NCBI RefSeq assembly: GCF_001636345.1
Contig: NZ_KV440945.1
Span: 4,460,946 to 4,524,945 of the forward strand
Origin: Cytobacillus gottheilii
Lineage (GTDB): Bacteria; Bacillota; Bacilli; Bacillales; Cytobacillaceae
Direction: 5' to 3'
Length of the DNA stretch: 64,000 bases
The position numbers and the translations under genes are program-made. Under the pieces are notes generated by a model, which was not told the DNA's origin, did not search any database, and worked only from the letters and a program-made list of their open reading frames with translations. Shown one piece after another: positions 9,448 to 18,532 of the stretch (position 1 is its first letter; every line of letters starts with the position of its first letter).

Positions 9448-10908
9448 ATGCGCTTTTTTAAAGATAGAAAAAACGTAACAGACCCGAAACGTCCGTTAGA
9501 AGGAAAGATAAGCTCTAGCCTTCAGGTAAATATCTTTAACATAAAACAAGTGTTTACATTAACTCCAAACTTAATATTCAGAGATATAAAATTGCTTGAC
9601 CGCCAGATTGATGGCACGCTTGTTTATTTGCAAGATTTAGCTGATGTTAAGAAAATTGAGAAGCATATTATCCCTCCTCTTTGCACAGGAGAATTTGATC
9701 AGCCTCCACACACCTCTATTGCCGATTTTAAAAAGACTTCTGCTCTTCAAGAAACGATTAATGGCCTATTAAAAGGCAATACAATCCTTTTCCTTCAAGA
9801 ACATAATGAGGCATATATCTATAATACCGTCGGAGGTCCCAGCCGAACGATTGAAGATTCAATTTTTGAAACAACATTAAAAGGTTCTCATCTTGGTTTT
9901 GGCGAAACAACAGACCAAAACATAGCTTTGCTGCAGCAATTTATTCCTTCTCCGAAATTAAAAGCAGCAGAAGTCAAGATGGAGGGTGATTTAAATAGAC
10001 ATGTGTATCTAGTTTATCTTGAAGGAACTGCGAAGGAAGAACAACTGACTGAGCTGACTAAACGGATTAAAAGGACTAATGGAGATCAATTTATTAATAT
10101 TGGACAACTAGCAGAATGCATTGAGGATAATCACTGGTCACCATTTCCCCAATTCAGATTAACCGAAAGGCCAGACCAGGCGGCAATTGATTTATTTAAA
10201 GGAAAAATATGTGTAGTTTTAGATCGGTCTCCAAGCGCATTAATTGCTCCAGGTTCTATTATGTCATTTTTCCAGAGTGTTGATGATTATACAACAAGAT
10301 GGATGCTGGCTTCATTTGTACGCATCTTAAGGTTTGTTGCCGTACTGATCTCTATTTTTCTGCCCGCCCTTTATATATCCATTGTATCTTTTAACTACGA
10401 AATCATCCCGATCCGCTTATTAATCACTATTGGAGAGTCTCGCGCAGAAATTCCTTTTGATCCATTAATCGAAGCGCTGCTTATGGAGATAACTCTTGAA
10501 ATGCTAAGAGAAGCAGGCATTAGGCTGCCTGCACCTGTTGGGCAAACGGTTGGCATCGTGGGAGGAATTGTCATTGGCCAAGCAGCCGTGGAGGCAGGAA
10601 TTGTGAGTAACTTTATGGTCATCATTGTTTCATTAACAGCCATATCCTCTTTTATTATTCCTAATTACGATATGTCCCTTGGCATTAGGTTAATGCGATT
10701 TCCTATGATGATTATTGCCTCACTCTTCGGGATCGTTGGAATTGCTGTAGGTTTTATGACCCTGATCGGCCATATTGTTAAACTCGAATCCATTGGCTCA
10801 CCCTATGGTACGCTGTTAAATCCGATTCATTCTTCTGATTTTAAGGATAGTCTCTTCCGTTTCCCTCTTTGGAAAGCCGGAAAATCAAAGCAATCATCAA
10901 AGGACTAA
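9448..10908 (+). CDS. Spore germinant receptor subunit A (GerA family)
   Basis: A complete 486-residue GerAA/GerKA-type protein. The soluble N-terminal part (about 1-270) contains GNTILFLQEHNEAYIYNTVG. The membrane part begins near residue 290 and contains LPAPVGQTVGIVGGIVIGQA. The start has AAAGGAGAACGATT upstream. It is the first gene of an A-B-C operon whose three genes are all intact, in contrast to the damaged operon at the left edge. The product works in the spore inner membrane with B and C to sense small nutrients. It could correspond to GerB, GerK or Ynd; the sequence does not decide which. Confidence 0.93.
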   Translation: MRFFKDRKNVTDPKRPLEGKISSSLQVNIFNIKQVFTLTPNLIFRDIKLLDRQIDGTLVYLQDLADVKKIEKHIIPPLCTGEFDQPPHTSIADFKKTSALQETINGLLKGNTILFLQEHNEAYIYNTVGGPSRTIEDSIFETTLKGSHLGFGETTDQNIALLQQFIPSPKLKAAEVKMEGDLNRHVYLVYLEGTAKEEQLTELTKRIKRTNGDQFINIGQLAECIEDNHWSPFPQFRLTERPDQAAIDLFKGKICVVLDRSPSALIAPGSIMSFFQSVDDYTTRWMLASFVRILRFVAVLISIFLPALYISIVSFNYEIIPIRLLITIGESRAEIPFDPLIEALLMEITLEMLREAGIRLPAPVGQTVGIVGGIVIGQAAVEAGIVSNFMVIIVSLTAISSFIIPNYDMSLGIRLMRFPMMIIASLFGIVGIAVGFMTLIGHIVKLESIGSPYGTLLNPIHSSDFKDSLFRFPLWKAGKSKQSSKD

Positions 10909-10933
10909 GTGTTTATATAAAGGATGGATTGAC

Positions 10934-12025
10934 ATGAATGAAAAACTCACCACATCACAGTATATCTTCCTAATTCATGGTGCCCAAATGGGTGTGGGAA
11001 TTTTGTCGCTTCCTCGTGAGCTGGGTGAAATCGCTGGCTCAGACGGCTGGATCGCCATTCTAATTGGGTGGGTTTTAGCTTCTCTTACAAGCATCTTAAT
11101 TATTAAAGCGTTAGAACGTTATCCAGGAAAAACGGCTGAGGAAATATTCAAGTTATATTTCGGCAATATACTTGGTAAACTCGTCATTATCTACTTTGCC
11201 AGCTACTTGGTTTTCTTTTCTTATACATTAATGCTGTCCATGGTCATGCTTTTAAAAAGCTGGATTTTGCCTGGCACAAGTGTAACAACACTGCTCTCTC
11301 TGCTGGTTATTCCAACATTTATAGTTTCAAGAGGAAAAGTCAAAGTACTCGGACGCTATGCGGAGAGCACCTTTCTTTTGACATTTTGGATATTATTTTT
11401 GCTATATATTCCTGTTGATAAAAATGATTGGCTCTATTTTCTTCCTTTTTTTAAAGACGGGTTTACGCCCATAATTGAGAGCTCAAAAACAACTGTTTTT
11501 TCGTTCTTAGGTTTTGAAATTATCTTTTTTATTTATCCATATCTCGGCAATAAAAAGAATGCGCTAAAAGGAGCAATTGCTGCCAATACTATCACCATGG
11601 TGATTTATGTCAGTGCAGCGATTGCCTGTTACCTTTTTTATGGACCAGACACCATTGGAAATTATTTCGAACCGGTACTTAATCAATTGAGCAATATCCG
11701 TTTCCGTTATGTTGAACGAATCGATGTCATTCTCCTGCCTGTTTATATGTTTGTTGTTTCTACGACATGGATTCCGTATGTTTACTTTACTGCAACAAGT
11801 CTGAGTCATATCGTTAAAATCAAGCGCTGTGAAAACATCATTCTTCCGATCTTAATTTCATTTATTATCGTTACCTTCATAATGAATCAGGACTGGGAAT
11901 TACTAAATAAAATGAAAAATGGCGTGACATTTATGGGAGCGATTATCTACGTATTTGCGTTTTTACTATATGGATTATCTTTGTTTCATTCTCAAAAAGA
12001 AAAAGGTGAACAGCTTGAAAACTAA
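10934..12025 (+). CDS. Spore germinant receptor subunit B (permease-like)
   Basis: A 363-residue hydrophobic protein with about ten helices, of the spore germination permease family (APC superfamily). It opens with QMGVGILSLPRELGEIAGSD, close to the broken gene at 618. AAGGATGGATTGAC lies just upstream. It overlaps the start of subunit C by 11 bases, so the pair is translationally coupled. It is likely the ligand-binding or transport-like subunit of the receptor, as known for GerBB. No damage is seen. Confidence 0.93.
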   Translation: MNEKLTTSQYIFLIHGAQMGVGILSLPRELGEIAGSDGWIAILIGWVLASLTSILIIKALERYPGKTAEEIFKLYFGNILGKLVIIYFASYLVFFSYTLMLSMVMLLKSWILPGTSVTTLLSLLVIPTFIVSRGKVKVLGRYAESTFLLTFWILFLLYIPVDKNDWLYFLPFFKDGFTPIIESSKTTVFSFLGFEIIFFIYPYLGNKKNALKGAIAANTITMVIYVSAAIACYLFYGPDTIGNYFEPVLNQLSNIRFRYVERIDVILLPVYMFVVSTTWIPYVYFTATSLSHIVKIKRCENIILPILISFIIVTFIMNQDWELLNKMKNGVTFMGAIIYVFAFLLYGLSLFHSQKEKGEQLEN

Positions 12026-13130
12026 AAGATATCTTCTATTTTCATTTTGTATTAGTGCACTTTTATTATCAGGCTGCAATGATAAAACGAATATTGAAGA
12101 TATTACAATGACATTAATGCTTGGAATTGATTTGAATGAAGATAACGAGATGATCATTTATAGCTCCAATCCTGTTTTCGATAAAGAAGTTAGCGATAAG
12201 AATGAAGAGTATAGCGTCAAGGCTTCCTCATTAAGAGAAGGCAGAGGCGAATTAGATAGTTTATTATCCGGCACGATCAGCAAAGGAAAAATGCAAGTCT
12301 TGCTGATCGGTAAAAAAGTCATTCAGCATGAAGATTGGTTCGAGCTTTTAGACAGCTTATACCGAGACTCCTTTTCATCTATTAATTGCAAGGTGATTAT
12401 TGTAGAAGAAAGTGTCGCCGATGTAATCTATAGCAGTCCCAGTGATAAAATCAGACTTCCATTACATATATCAAAGCTTGTAGAAACAGGTGATAAACGC
12501 CATATTACACGAGAAACAACCTTGCATAATCTCCAATCTGACTACTACTCTAAAACCAAAACAGGCTCTGTTCCTAGAATTACATTTAACGATACGATCA
12601 ATTTAAGCGGCTTTACTTTATTAGATCACAATGGTATATATGCTGCAGATATTAATCAATATGAAGGAGAGCTGCTGCAGCTGCTGAGCAACACCAAACT
12701 TGAACAGCTATTTTTAACGACAAAATTTAGCACAGATGACACAAATCCCTTTCAAACAAAGCTTTTAAGCTATAATGTTGGAGATTTAAAGCGAAAGGTG
12801 AAAGTCACATATGAAAACGGGCAATTTGTCTTTAAGACAGACTATTCACTAGCCATTTATATTAAAGAAGCATTGAACGAAAATCCTTATAAAGATCGCG
12901 AAAAAATGGAAAAAGAGCTAAAAGAAAAATTAACAGCTGATTTCAACAAACTCGTAAAGAGCTTTCAAGATAACGGAATAGATCCAGTAGGATTTGGAGA
13001 ATATGCGCGGGCCTTTCAATATAAGCATTGGAAAAAGGTAAGTGACAATTGGGGAGATGCTTTTGGAAAATCAAATATAACCATTGATGTTAGTGTACGG
13101 ATTAAAGATGAAGGATTAAATATGAGGTAA
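12015..13130 (+). CDS. Spore germinant receptor subunit C (lipoprotein)
   Basis: A 371-residue GerAC-family lipoprotein. A TTG start at 12015, with AAAGGTG (12002-12008) six bases upstream, gives a short Lys-rich signal peptide and the lipobox LLLSGC; upstream frame would place a membrane-like extension before the signal peptide. The C-terminal half is a mixed alpha/beta domain with NPYKDREKMEKELKEKL and DNGIDPVGFGEYARAFQYKH, typical of the family's third domain. It is anchored outside the spore inner membrane by diacylglyceryl-Cys. A strong terminator follows at 13152. Confidence 0.9.
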   Translation: MKTKRYLLFSFCISALLLSGCNDKTNIEDITMTLMLGIDLNEDNEMIIYSSNPVFDKEVSDKNEEYSVKASSLREGRGELDSLLSGTISKGKMQVLLIGKKVIQHEDWFELLDSLYRDSFSSINCKVIIVEESVADVIYSSPSDKIRLPLHISKLVETGDKRHITRETTLHNLQSDYYSKTKTGSVPRITFNDTINLSGFTLLDHNGIYAADINQYEGELLQLLSNTKLEQLFLTTKFSTDDTNPFQTKLLSYNVGDLKRKVKVTYENGQFVFKTDYSLAIYIKEALNENPYKDREKMEKELKEKLTADFNKLVKSFQDNGIDPVGFGEYARAFQYKHWKKVSDNWGDAFGKSNITIDVSVRIKDEGLNMR

Positions 13131-13151
13131 TAGACTCCCATCTGAAAGGAT

Positions 13152-13180
13152 AAAGGGGCCGCGATTGGCCCCTTTTTTTC
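13152..13180 (+). terminator. Rho-independent terminator of the second ger operon
   Basis: The perfect 9-bp stem AAAGGGGCC / GGCCCCTTT (13152-13160 and 13167-13175) has a 6-base loop and a T run to 13179. Confidence 0.92.
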
Positions 13181-13199
13181 ATCTTGCCGACTCATTGCA

Positions 13200-14423
13200 C
13201 TATAGCGATCCAGCTGAACCGTCCAACTGGTTTGCCGCCGTCTCTTTTCTTGTGCTTTTCCGTCCAATCCAGAAATGGTATAAAAGAATGCCTGCCATTA
13301 AGAGGATCGTCATTAAAATATACATTCCGCGGAAGCCAATATACGGTGTTATGAATCCTAAAATAAATGGACCAATGCCAATTCCTACATCGACAAATAT
13401 ATAAAAAGTAGATGTTGCCAGCGCAATACGGTGTGATGGCGTTACCTTTATCGCCAAAGCCTGGGCACTTGCTTGAATGGTTCCATATCCAAGACCGATC
13501 AATACGGCTGATAGCAGCAACATAGTTCCGCTATGCACTTGACTGAGAAGCAGCATGCCTAAAATATAAAACAGGATTGCGGGATAGATGACGAAATTAT
13601 GCCCTTTTTGATCAAACCACTTGCCTGTAAAAGGACGGGTACAAATAACGGTTACAGCATACAGAATGAAAAAGAAGCTGGCCGCACTAACTAAATCAAT
13701 CTCCTCCGCATAAAAAGTAAGATAAGAAAGAATGCTTGAATAGCCAAAAGCCATTACGAAACTAATGGCCGAAATAGGAATAGCTTTAACTTCAAGAAAA
13801 TTAGATAACTTAAATTGTGACAGTTCTTTTTTCTGATCTGATGACAATGAAAGTTCCGGCACTTTTACAAATAGAGCTGATATCAGTGTGATAAAGGCAA
13901 ACACTCCACAAATGATAAAATTAATAAATGCAGTAGCATGTTCAGTAATCATCATGCCGATAAACGGACCAATGGCTGTTGCAATAATAATACTGACTCC
14001 ATAATAGCCAATACCCTCGCCATGCCGTGATTTAGGGATTAAGCTTGCTGAAATCGTTCCTGTTGCGGTTGATGCAAAAGCAAAGGCAATGCCATGAAGC
14101 ATCCTAACAAGGAGCAGTCCGGTTAAGCCTGTTATGAAAAAGTACAGTGCTGTCATAACTAAAAACGCAACTAAGCCTATGAACAGCAGTTTTTTCCGGC
14201 CGATCCTTTCAATTACACTTCCTCCAAATAATCGTCCAATCAAAGCGCCTAATACAAAAATACTGGAAGCAAATCCTGCCATTCCTGTAGAAGCGCCGTA
14301 TTCCTCTTTTGCATACACTGGGATGATGACCATTAATAAATAAAAACATAAGAACAGCAAAAAATTAACGCCAAAAACAATTAAGAAATTCTTTGTCCAT
14401 AACTTTTCTTTCGTGCTTTCCAC
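13200..14423 (-). CDS. MFS drug/metabolite exporter, 12 helices
   Basis: A 407-residue major facilitator protein. Motif A appears as GRLFGGSVIERIGRKKLLF after helix 2, and the C-terminal half has a comparable GKWFDQKGHNFV loop. The fold is two sets of six helices with a charged central loop near residue 190-210 (VPELSLSSDQKKELSQF). It starts 3 bases after the MarR gene ends, in the same direction, so the two form an operon. The likely role is efflux of a compound sensed by the MarR protein; the substrate is unknown. Confidence 0.88.
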   Translation of the reverse strand: MESTKEKLWTKNFLIVFGVNFLLFLCFYLLMVIIPVYAKEEYGASTGMAGFASSIFVLGALIGRLFGGSVIERIGRKKLLFIGLVAFLVMTALYFFITGLTGLLLVRMLHGIAFAFASTATGTISASLIPKSRHGEGIGYYGVSIIIATAIGPFIGMMITEHATAFINFIICGVFAFITLISALFVKVPELSLSSDQKKELSQFKLSNFLEVKAIPISAISFVMAFGYSSILSYLTFYAEEIDLVSAASFFFILYAVTVICTRPFTGKWFDQKGHNFVIYPAILFYILGMLLLSQVHSGTMLLLSAVLIGLGYGTIQASAQALAIKVTPSHRIALATSTFYIFVDVGIGIGPFILGFITPYIGFRGMYILMTILLMAGILLYHFWIGRKSTRKETAANQLDGSAGSL

Positions 14424-14426
14424 ACC

Positions 14427-14855
14427 TTACACTCCCCTTTTAATAATCATGCTGCGAATTTGATCCATTACTTCAATAACCTCAGCTTGCTGCTCTGGGG
14501 AAATGCCTGTCATAATATCCTGTTCATATTCATCTATGTTCTTTCGAAGGATAGCTGTTATTTCCTTTCCTCTCGGTGATAGTTGAATTCTCTTTTCCCT
14601 ATTATCCCTGCCTTTTATTTGCTCAACATACTGTAATTTAATTAGTGAGTTCACCGTTCTCGTAATCGTTGGCTTTTCTACATATAAATGCTTTGAAAGC
14701 TCCACAAGTGTAACAGATTCATACATCTCTAAATAATACATAATCGACCATTGTGAGTAATGCAGATCATATTCGTTTAAAAGACGATTCAAGTCACTTA
14801 TAAACGGTCGATACAGCAAAAAATATTGGTGAAAGAACTTTCTGTAAGACTCCAT
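14427..14855 (-). CDS. MarR-family transcriptional regulator
   Basis: A 142-residue winged-helix protein. The recognition helix region reads VTLVELSKHLYVEKPTITRTV and the wing includes KGRDNREKRIQLSPRGKEI, both standard for MarR. Helices at both ends form the dimer. It is the first gene of a two-gene unit with the MFS exporter. Three similar dyads lie within 90 bp upstream (14875-14941), which suggests autoregulation. No Cys is obvious at the positions used by OhrR-type sensors, so a small-molecule ligand is more likely. Confidence 0.9.
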   Translation of the reverse strand: MESYRKFFHQYFLLYRPFISDLNRLLNEYDLHYSQWSIMYYLEMYESVTLVELSKHLYVEKPTITRTVNSLIKLQYVEQIKGRDNREKRIQLSPRGKEITAILRKNIDEYEQDIMTGISPEQQAEVIEVMDQIRSMIIKRGV

Positions 14856-14874
14856 TCCAAATCACTCCTCTCAG

Positions 14875-14941
14875 ATAGTTACCATGAGTAACTATTAGGT
14901 TAAAAAATAACCTCCATTAACATTTAGTTACCCTAAGTAAC
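14875..14941 (-). promoter_or_regulatory. Array of three MarR-type operators upstream of the marR-mfs unit
   Basis: Three inverted repeats share a 5-base spacer: ATAGTTAC-N5-GTAACTAT (14875-14895, perfect), AGGTTA-N5-TAACCT (14897-14913, perfect) and GTTAC-N5-GTAAC (14927-14941). The first and third have the same GTTAC/GTAAC core. They cover the start and promoter region of the MarR gene. Binding by this MarR protein is inference. Confidence 0.65.
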
Positions 14942-15097
14942 CATCATCCTATTATAAACGATTCCTGCGGTAATCACAAACTCCCTTCATTTTTTCCCTT
15001 TTCAAAGCTGCATAAAGACTGATACTTTAATAGAAATAGAAGGATACAAACATTAAAAGTTAAACGAAATAAATCTTATTACTGAATCTAAAAAAAT

Positions 15098-15126
15098 TGA
15101 ACTTTTTCTGCTGGTTATTACTCTTA
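15098..15126 (+). promoter_or_regulatory. Possible autoregulated ECF-type promoter
   Basis: TGAACT (15098-15103) followed by T-rich sequence and, 17 bases on, CTCTTA (15121-15126) resembles the TGAAAC / CGTC pattern used by Bacillus ECF sigma factors. It sits 21 bases before the sigma gene. The match is weak at the -10 side. Confidence 0.3.
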
Positions 15127-15146
15127 GAAGTGAGCGAGGTGAGAAT

Positions 15147-15677
15147 ATGGAAGAAGATCGGCTAATTAAGAAAGCTAAAAAGGGGGATAAAGAAGCTTTA
15201 CTTACATTGATTATGAATGAAAAGGATGCGTATTATCGTCTTGCTTATACTTATATGGGAAATTCACATGACGCAATGGATGCATTAGAGGATATGATTG
15301 TCGTTCTTTATGACAAAATAAATCAGCTTAAAAAGGATCGCTCTTTCTACAGCTGGAGCAAAACGATTTTGGTCAACGAGTGCAAAGCGGCACTTCGGCG
15401 GCGCAGCAAACAGTTATTAACAAATGATTGGCACGCAGCAATCGAACCCACTTCAGGCAGCAACTTTTTCTTAGCCAGTGAACAGCAGGTTGATTTAGAG
15501 GCAATGCTAAGTCATCTAAGTCACCCTCAAAGGGAAACAATTCAATTAAGATACTTTCATGATCTCGATTATGAAACGATTGCTTCTATAACGGATGTGT
15601 CGCTTGGCACGGTTAAATCAAGAATTTTTCAGGGTCTAAAAAAGCTAAGAGAGAAACATGGAGGTGTAAATGAATGA
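15147..15677 (+). CDS. ECF-type RNA polymerase sigma factor
   Basis: A 176-residue sigma-70 family protein of the extracytoplasmic-function type. Region 2 lies at about 20-90 (AYTYMGNSHDAMDALEDMIV) and region 4 at about 115-170 (LSHPQRETIQLRYFHDLDYE, then SLGTVKSRIFQGLKKLREK). It starts at ATG 15147 after GAGGTGAG. It overlaps the next gene by ATGA, so sigma factor and partner are coupled. This layout, with a DUF4179 membrane protein downstream, is common in Bacillus and implies that the second protein is the anti-sigma factor. The signal and regulon are unknown. Confidence 0.92.
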   Translation: MEEDRLIKKAKKGDKEALLTLIMNEKDAYYRLAYTYMGNSHDAMDALEDMIVVLYDKINQLKKDRSFYSWSKTILVNECKAALRRRSKQLLTNDWHAAIEPTSGSNFFLASEQQVDLEAMLSHLSHPQRETIQLRYFHDLDYETIASITDVSLGTVKSRIFQGLKKLREKHGGVNE

Positions 15678-16966
15678 AGGATGAGTGGAATACAATATTT
15701 ATCAATGAACATCAAAAACTACAGGAAATCAAGGCACCAAAAGAATTGGAGGATCGTTTGCGCCACGCTTTAGAGAAAACACCTCCAAAAAAGGGACGTT
15801 TCAAGCCTCTACTTTGGCCTCTTGCAGCAGCTGCACTTATTTTTCTATGTTTCTTTGGTTACCATTACAATGCTGTCGCTTATTATGGTAAAACCTTATT
15901 CGGCTTCGACCAGCTATTTACACAATCTTTAAAGGATCTCAATGAAGCTGGAATGGGACAGATGATCGGAAAGGAAACCATTCTTTCTGATGGAAGTGTT
16001 TTAACCATTGATGGGGTAATGGCAGATGAAAATCAATTTCTTCTTTATTATACATTGGAAAATTTAAACGGAATTGATCCGGAAAGAAAGGATGTACTAC
16101 CCAATCTTATCAACGGATTTCTGACAAAATCAAATCCTGTAGGAGGTATATCCAAAGTAAATACCGAAGGAACTGAGTTAAAAGGGACAATGTCATTTGA
16201 TCCAGTCAGTCCGCTGGCAAAAAAACTAACCGTTTCTTTCCGTGTTGGGGGAATTGAAGGAACGGACACTCTTCTAATCAGCTTTCCTTTTAATCCAAAT
16301 AAAGCACTGCAAACAGAGATTAAACAAAATGTAAACCAAAGCTTTCAGGGTGATCAGGGAAACATTAAATTTGAATCTTTAAGAGCAACTCCCACTATGA
16401 CTCTTATTGAGGGCAAAGTTCATTTAGACTACAGGTATGAAGATGACAGCAATTTCATTGACACGATTGAACTTCATGCCAATGGACAACCAATCGAGCG
16501 CCTGGGAAGCAGTCTTTCTTCCTCCTTAAATGGGAGTAAAATGGAATTGCGCTTTGATGCTCTCCCGAAAAACCTAGAATCCCTGGAGCTAGTCATTGAA
16601 AAGCTTCCTGTCTACAAGGAGATTGCCAAAAAGAGCATAGAGCTCTCTTCTATCAGTGAAGAACCAATTTTAATTGAAGGAAATGAAGTGCTTGTTAAAG
16701 AAATATCCGAAACAGCAGTGAGTACTGAAATAACTTTTTCAACCGAGGAGAATGTAAGGCTTAATGGCGTTTCTGTAATTTCAAACGGGAAACACCATCC
16801 TTTAGACTCCACCGTTGATGAAAAACTCATTAAAGCAGAGGATGGACGTGTTCTTAAGGAGAGAACGATGGTATTTAATAAAGTCACAAATCCAGAAACT
16901 CTTCACATTAACGGTATCCACTATATGAAAGCATATGAGGAAAGAATTCGTATTCCTATAGAGTAA
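15674..16966 (+). CDS. DUF4179 membrane protein, probable anti-sigma factor
   Basis: A 430-residue protein with a cytoplasmic N-terminal part (about 1-45), one membrane helix (LLWPLAAAALIFLCFFGYHY, about 46-65) and a large extracytoplasmic beta-rich portion. The DUF4179 pattern around KDLNEAGMGQMIGKETILSD is followed by a repeat-like C-terminal domain. The arrangement of a short cytosolic segment, one helix and an external sensor fits control of the ECF sigma factor encoded 4 bases upstream. No zinc-finger anti-sigma motif (HxxxCxxC) is seen, so sigma binding would use a different surface. Confidence 0.8.
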   Translation: MKDEWNTIFINEHQKLQEIKAPKELEDRLRHALEKTPPKKGRFKPLLWPLAAAALIFLCFFGYHYNAVAYYGKTLFGFDQLFTQSLKDLNEAGMGQMIGKETILSDGSVLTIDGVMADENQFLLYYTLENLNGIDPERKDVLPNLINGFLTKSNPVGGISKVNTEGTELKGTMSFDPVSPLAKKLTVSFRVGGIEGTDTLLISFPFNPNKALQTEIKQNVNQSFQGDQGNIKFESLRATPTMTLIEGKVHLDYRYEDDSNFIDTIELHANGQPIERLGSSLSSSLNGSKMELRFDALPKNLESLELVIEKLPVYKEIAKKSIELSSISEEPILIEGNEVLVKEISETAVSTEITFSTEENVRLNGVSVISNGKHHPLDSTVDEKLIKAEDGRVLKERTMVFNKVTNPETLHINGIHYMKAYEERIRIPIE

Positions 16967-16972
16967 TAATAT

Positions 16973-17011
16973 TGAGAGTTCCTGAAACATAGCATTGTGC
17001 AGGAACTCTCA
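16973..17011 (+). terminator. Inverted repeat after the ECF operon, probable terminator
   Basis: A perfect 12-bp repeat TGAGAGTTCCTG (16973-16984) and CAGGAACTCTCA (17000-17011) with a 15-base loop. The following tail (CTCTCTGTT) is poor in T, so termination efficiency is uncertain. Confidence 0.5.
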
Positions 17012-17060
17012 CTCTCTGTTAGGATGCGTTATAACCTTACAGATTGAAAAACAAATAGTT

Positions 17061-18287
17061 TCATGCATTCACGTCTGTTCCCCTACCCGAGGGCATCTTA
17101 TCTTTATTGTTTTTTAAAGATAAATACAGCGCCAGCAACAACAGCCCTGCGACCATAAAACCTGCGCCCCCCAACATGCCAAGCCACCGATTATCTGCAT
17201 ACTCAAGAGCGATGCCGGCACCAAACATAGAGATGCCAATCATGGAATTAGAGATGGTTGCAAATAAACCAAATACAGATCCTTGTTTATTTTTCGGCAC
17301 GATCCTCATAAGGGTAGAATCAAAACAAGTACCTCCCACACCAGCACAAAATCCAATGGTGATATAGACTAAAACAGCAATCGATACAGAGTGCACCTCG
17401 CTCAATATGATAAGAAATAATCCTTCAAAAATAAGGACTGAAAAGCCGATGATCAGCAAATGATTGTGCAGCCGCTCCCCTACAATAAAGCTTAGCATGA
17501 GCCCAATTCCCAGTGAACCGTAAAAAATGCCAACGCCCAAGTCACCGAGATGAAATTCTTCAACAGCATATACACTAATCAGTACATTATCTATTCCATT
17601 CAGGAGCGGTATAAGAAACTCACTTCCCAGCAGCAGAAGAAGCAGACTAGAAGAAAACAAGAAGGCAATTGTATTTTCTCGTTGAGTGCTTTCGGAAATG
17701 ATCTCATTTACACTCTCTTTTTTCACCTGCATGCGCGAAAGGATTAAGGCAGCAAGTAAAAACGATACAGCATTTGCCCCGAAAGTAATGTTTGGCCCTA
17801 AGTAATACGAAGCCACCCCGCCGCTTAAAGAGCCTCCTATCAAAATAAATCCTATCATCACCTGCTCTAAACTGTTTACTTTTACAAGATTATACTGATT
17901 TACGATGATCGGAATTATTGATTTTCTCGCAGGTGCGTAAATAGCCTCTCCTGCTCCGAGAATAAACGTCCCAACATAAATAATCCAAACCTGGTCCGGA
18001 CTTTTAACAAATAAAAAGGACAGAGCAAAGAATATTCGTATAAGGTCCGTTAACACCAGAATGCTCCTTTTGGAGAATTTATCTGAAAGCCAGCCGCCAA
18101 GCGGAGCAAACAGCAGGAACGGAATGACTCGTATCGCTAAAGTCAATCCAACAGCAAAACCGGATCCTGTCAGCTCCAATAATAGAGCTAGAACAGCAAC
18201 CTGGCTAAAACGGTCGCCAATGCCATTTAGCACACCTGCGCTGAAAAGTTTTCGGTATTCTTTTTCTTCCTTAAACAAGCTGAGCAT
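17061..18287 (-). CDS. MFS exporter of the MFS_3 / EntS-like type
   Basis: A 408-residue, 12-helix major facilitator protein. Motif A reads APLGGWLSDKFSKRSILVL. The residues GAGEAIYAPARKSIIP in helix 4-5 and FAPLGGWLSD are typical of the EntS/MefA-like group, which includes macrolide and siderophore exporters. It starts at ATG 18287 with AGGTGG directly upstream. It is a single gene with no regulator beside it. A 38-bp palindrome begins right at the ribosome site, so expression is probably controlled by a repressor encoded elsewhere. Substrate unknown. Confidence 0.85.
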   Translation of the reverse strand: MLSLFKEEKEYRKLFSAGVLNGIGDRFSQVAVLALLLELTGSGFAVGLTLAIRVIPFLLFAPLGGWLSDKFSKRSILVLTDLIRIFFALSFLFVKSPDQVWIIYVGTFILGAGEAIYAPARKSIIPIIVNQYNLVKVNSLEQVMIGFILIGGSLSGGVASYYLGPNITFGANAVSFLLAALILSRMQVKKESVNEIISESTQRENTIAFLFSSSLLLLLLGSEFLIPLLNGIDNVLISVYAVEEFHLGDLGVGIFYGSLGIGLMLSFIVGERLHNHLLIIGFSVLIFEGLFLIILSEVHSVSIAVLVYITIGFCAGVGGTCFDSTLMRIVPKNKQGSVFGLFATISNSMIGISMFGAGIALEYADNRWLGMLGGAGFMVAGLLLLALYLSLKNNKDKMPSGRGTDVNA

Positions 18288-18300
18288 TTCTACACCACCT

Positions 18301-18338
18301 AAATTAGATTATCATCTAATTAGATAATAATCTAATTT
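18301..18338 (-). promoter_or_regulatory. 38-bp near-perfect palindrome in front of the MFS gene
   Basis: The outer arms AAATTAGATTAT (18301-18312) and ATAATCTAATTT (18327-18338) and the inner palindrome ATCTAATTAGAT (18314-18325) share one centre, with only one mismatched pair (18313/18326). It can be read as two abutting copies of TTAGAT-N4-ATCTAA (18304-18319 and 18320-18335). It lies next to the ribosome site, which suggests two side-by-side repressor dimers over the promoter. Confidence 0.7.
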
Positions 18339-18483
18339 AGTGAGATACATCAACCTTTTTTTTAGCTGCAAAGTTTACTTTAGAGCGTGTTTGCAAAAAG
18401 GTGGTTCATGTTCAGGATTTATAGATAAACGAAAGTTTTGCGGATATCTTGTCTTTACGCACTCTTATATAACATTTACTCAA

Positions 18484-18514
18484 TAAAAAAACCAGGAGAA
18501 ACAGGTCTCCTGGT
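18484..18514 (-). terminator. Rho-independent terminator of azoR
   Basis: On the minus strand the stem ACCAGGAGA / TCTCCTGGT (18491-18499, 18506-18514) is followed by a run of six T (A run at 18485-18490). Confidence 0.9.
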
Positions 18515-18532
18515 CTGATCTTAGGCTATTAT

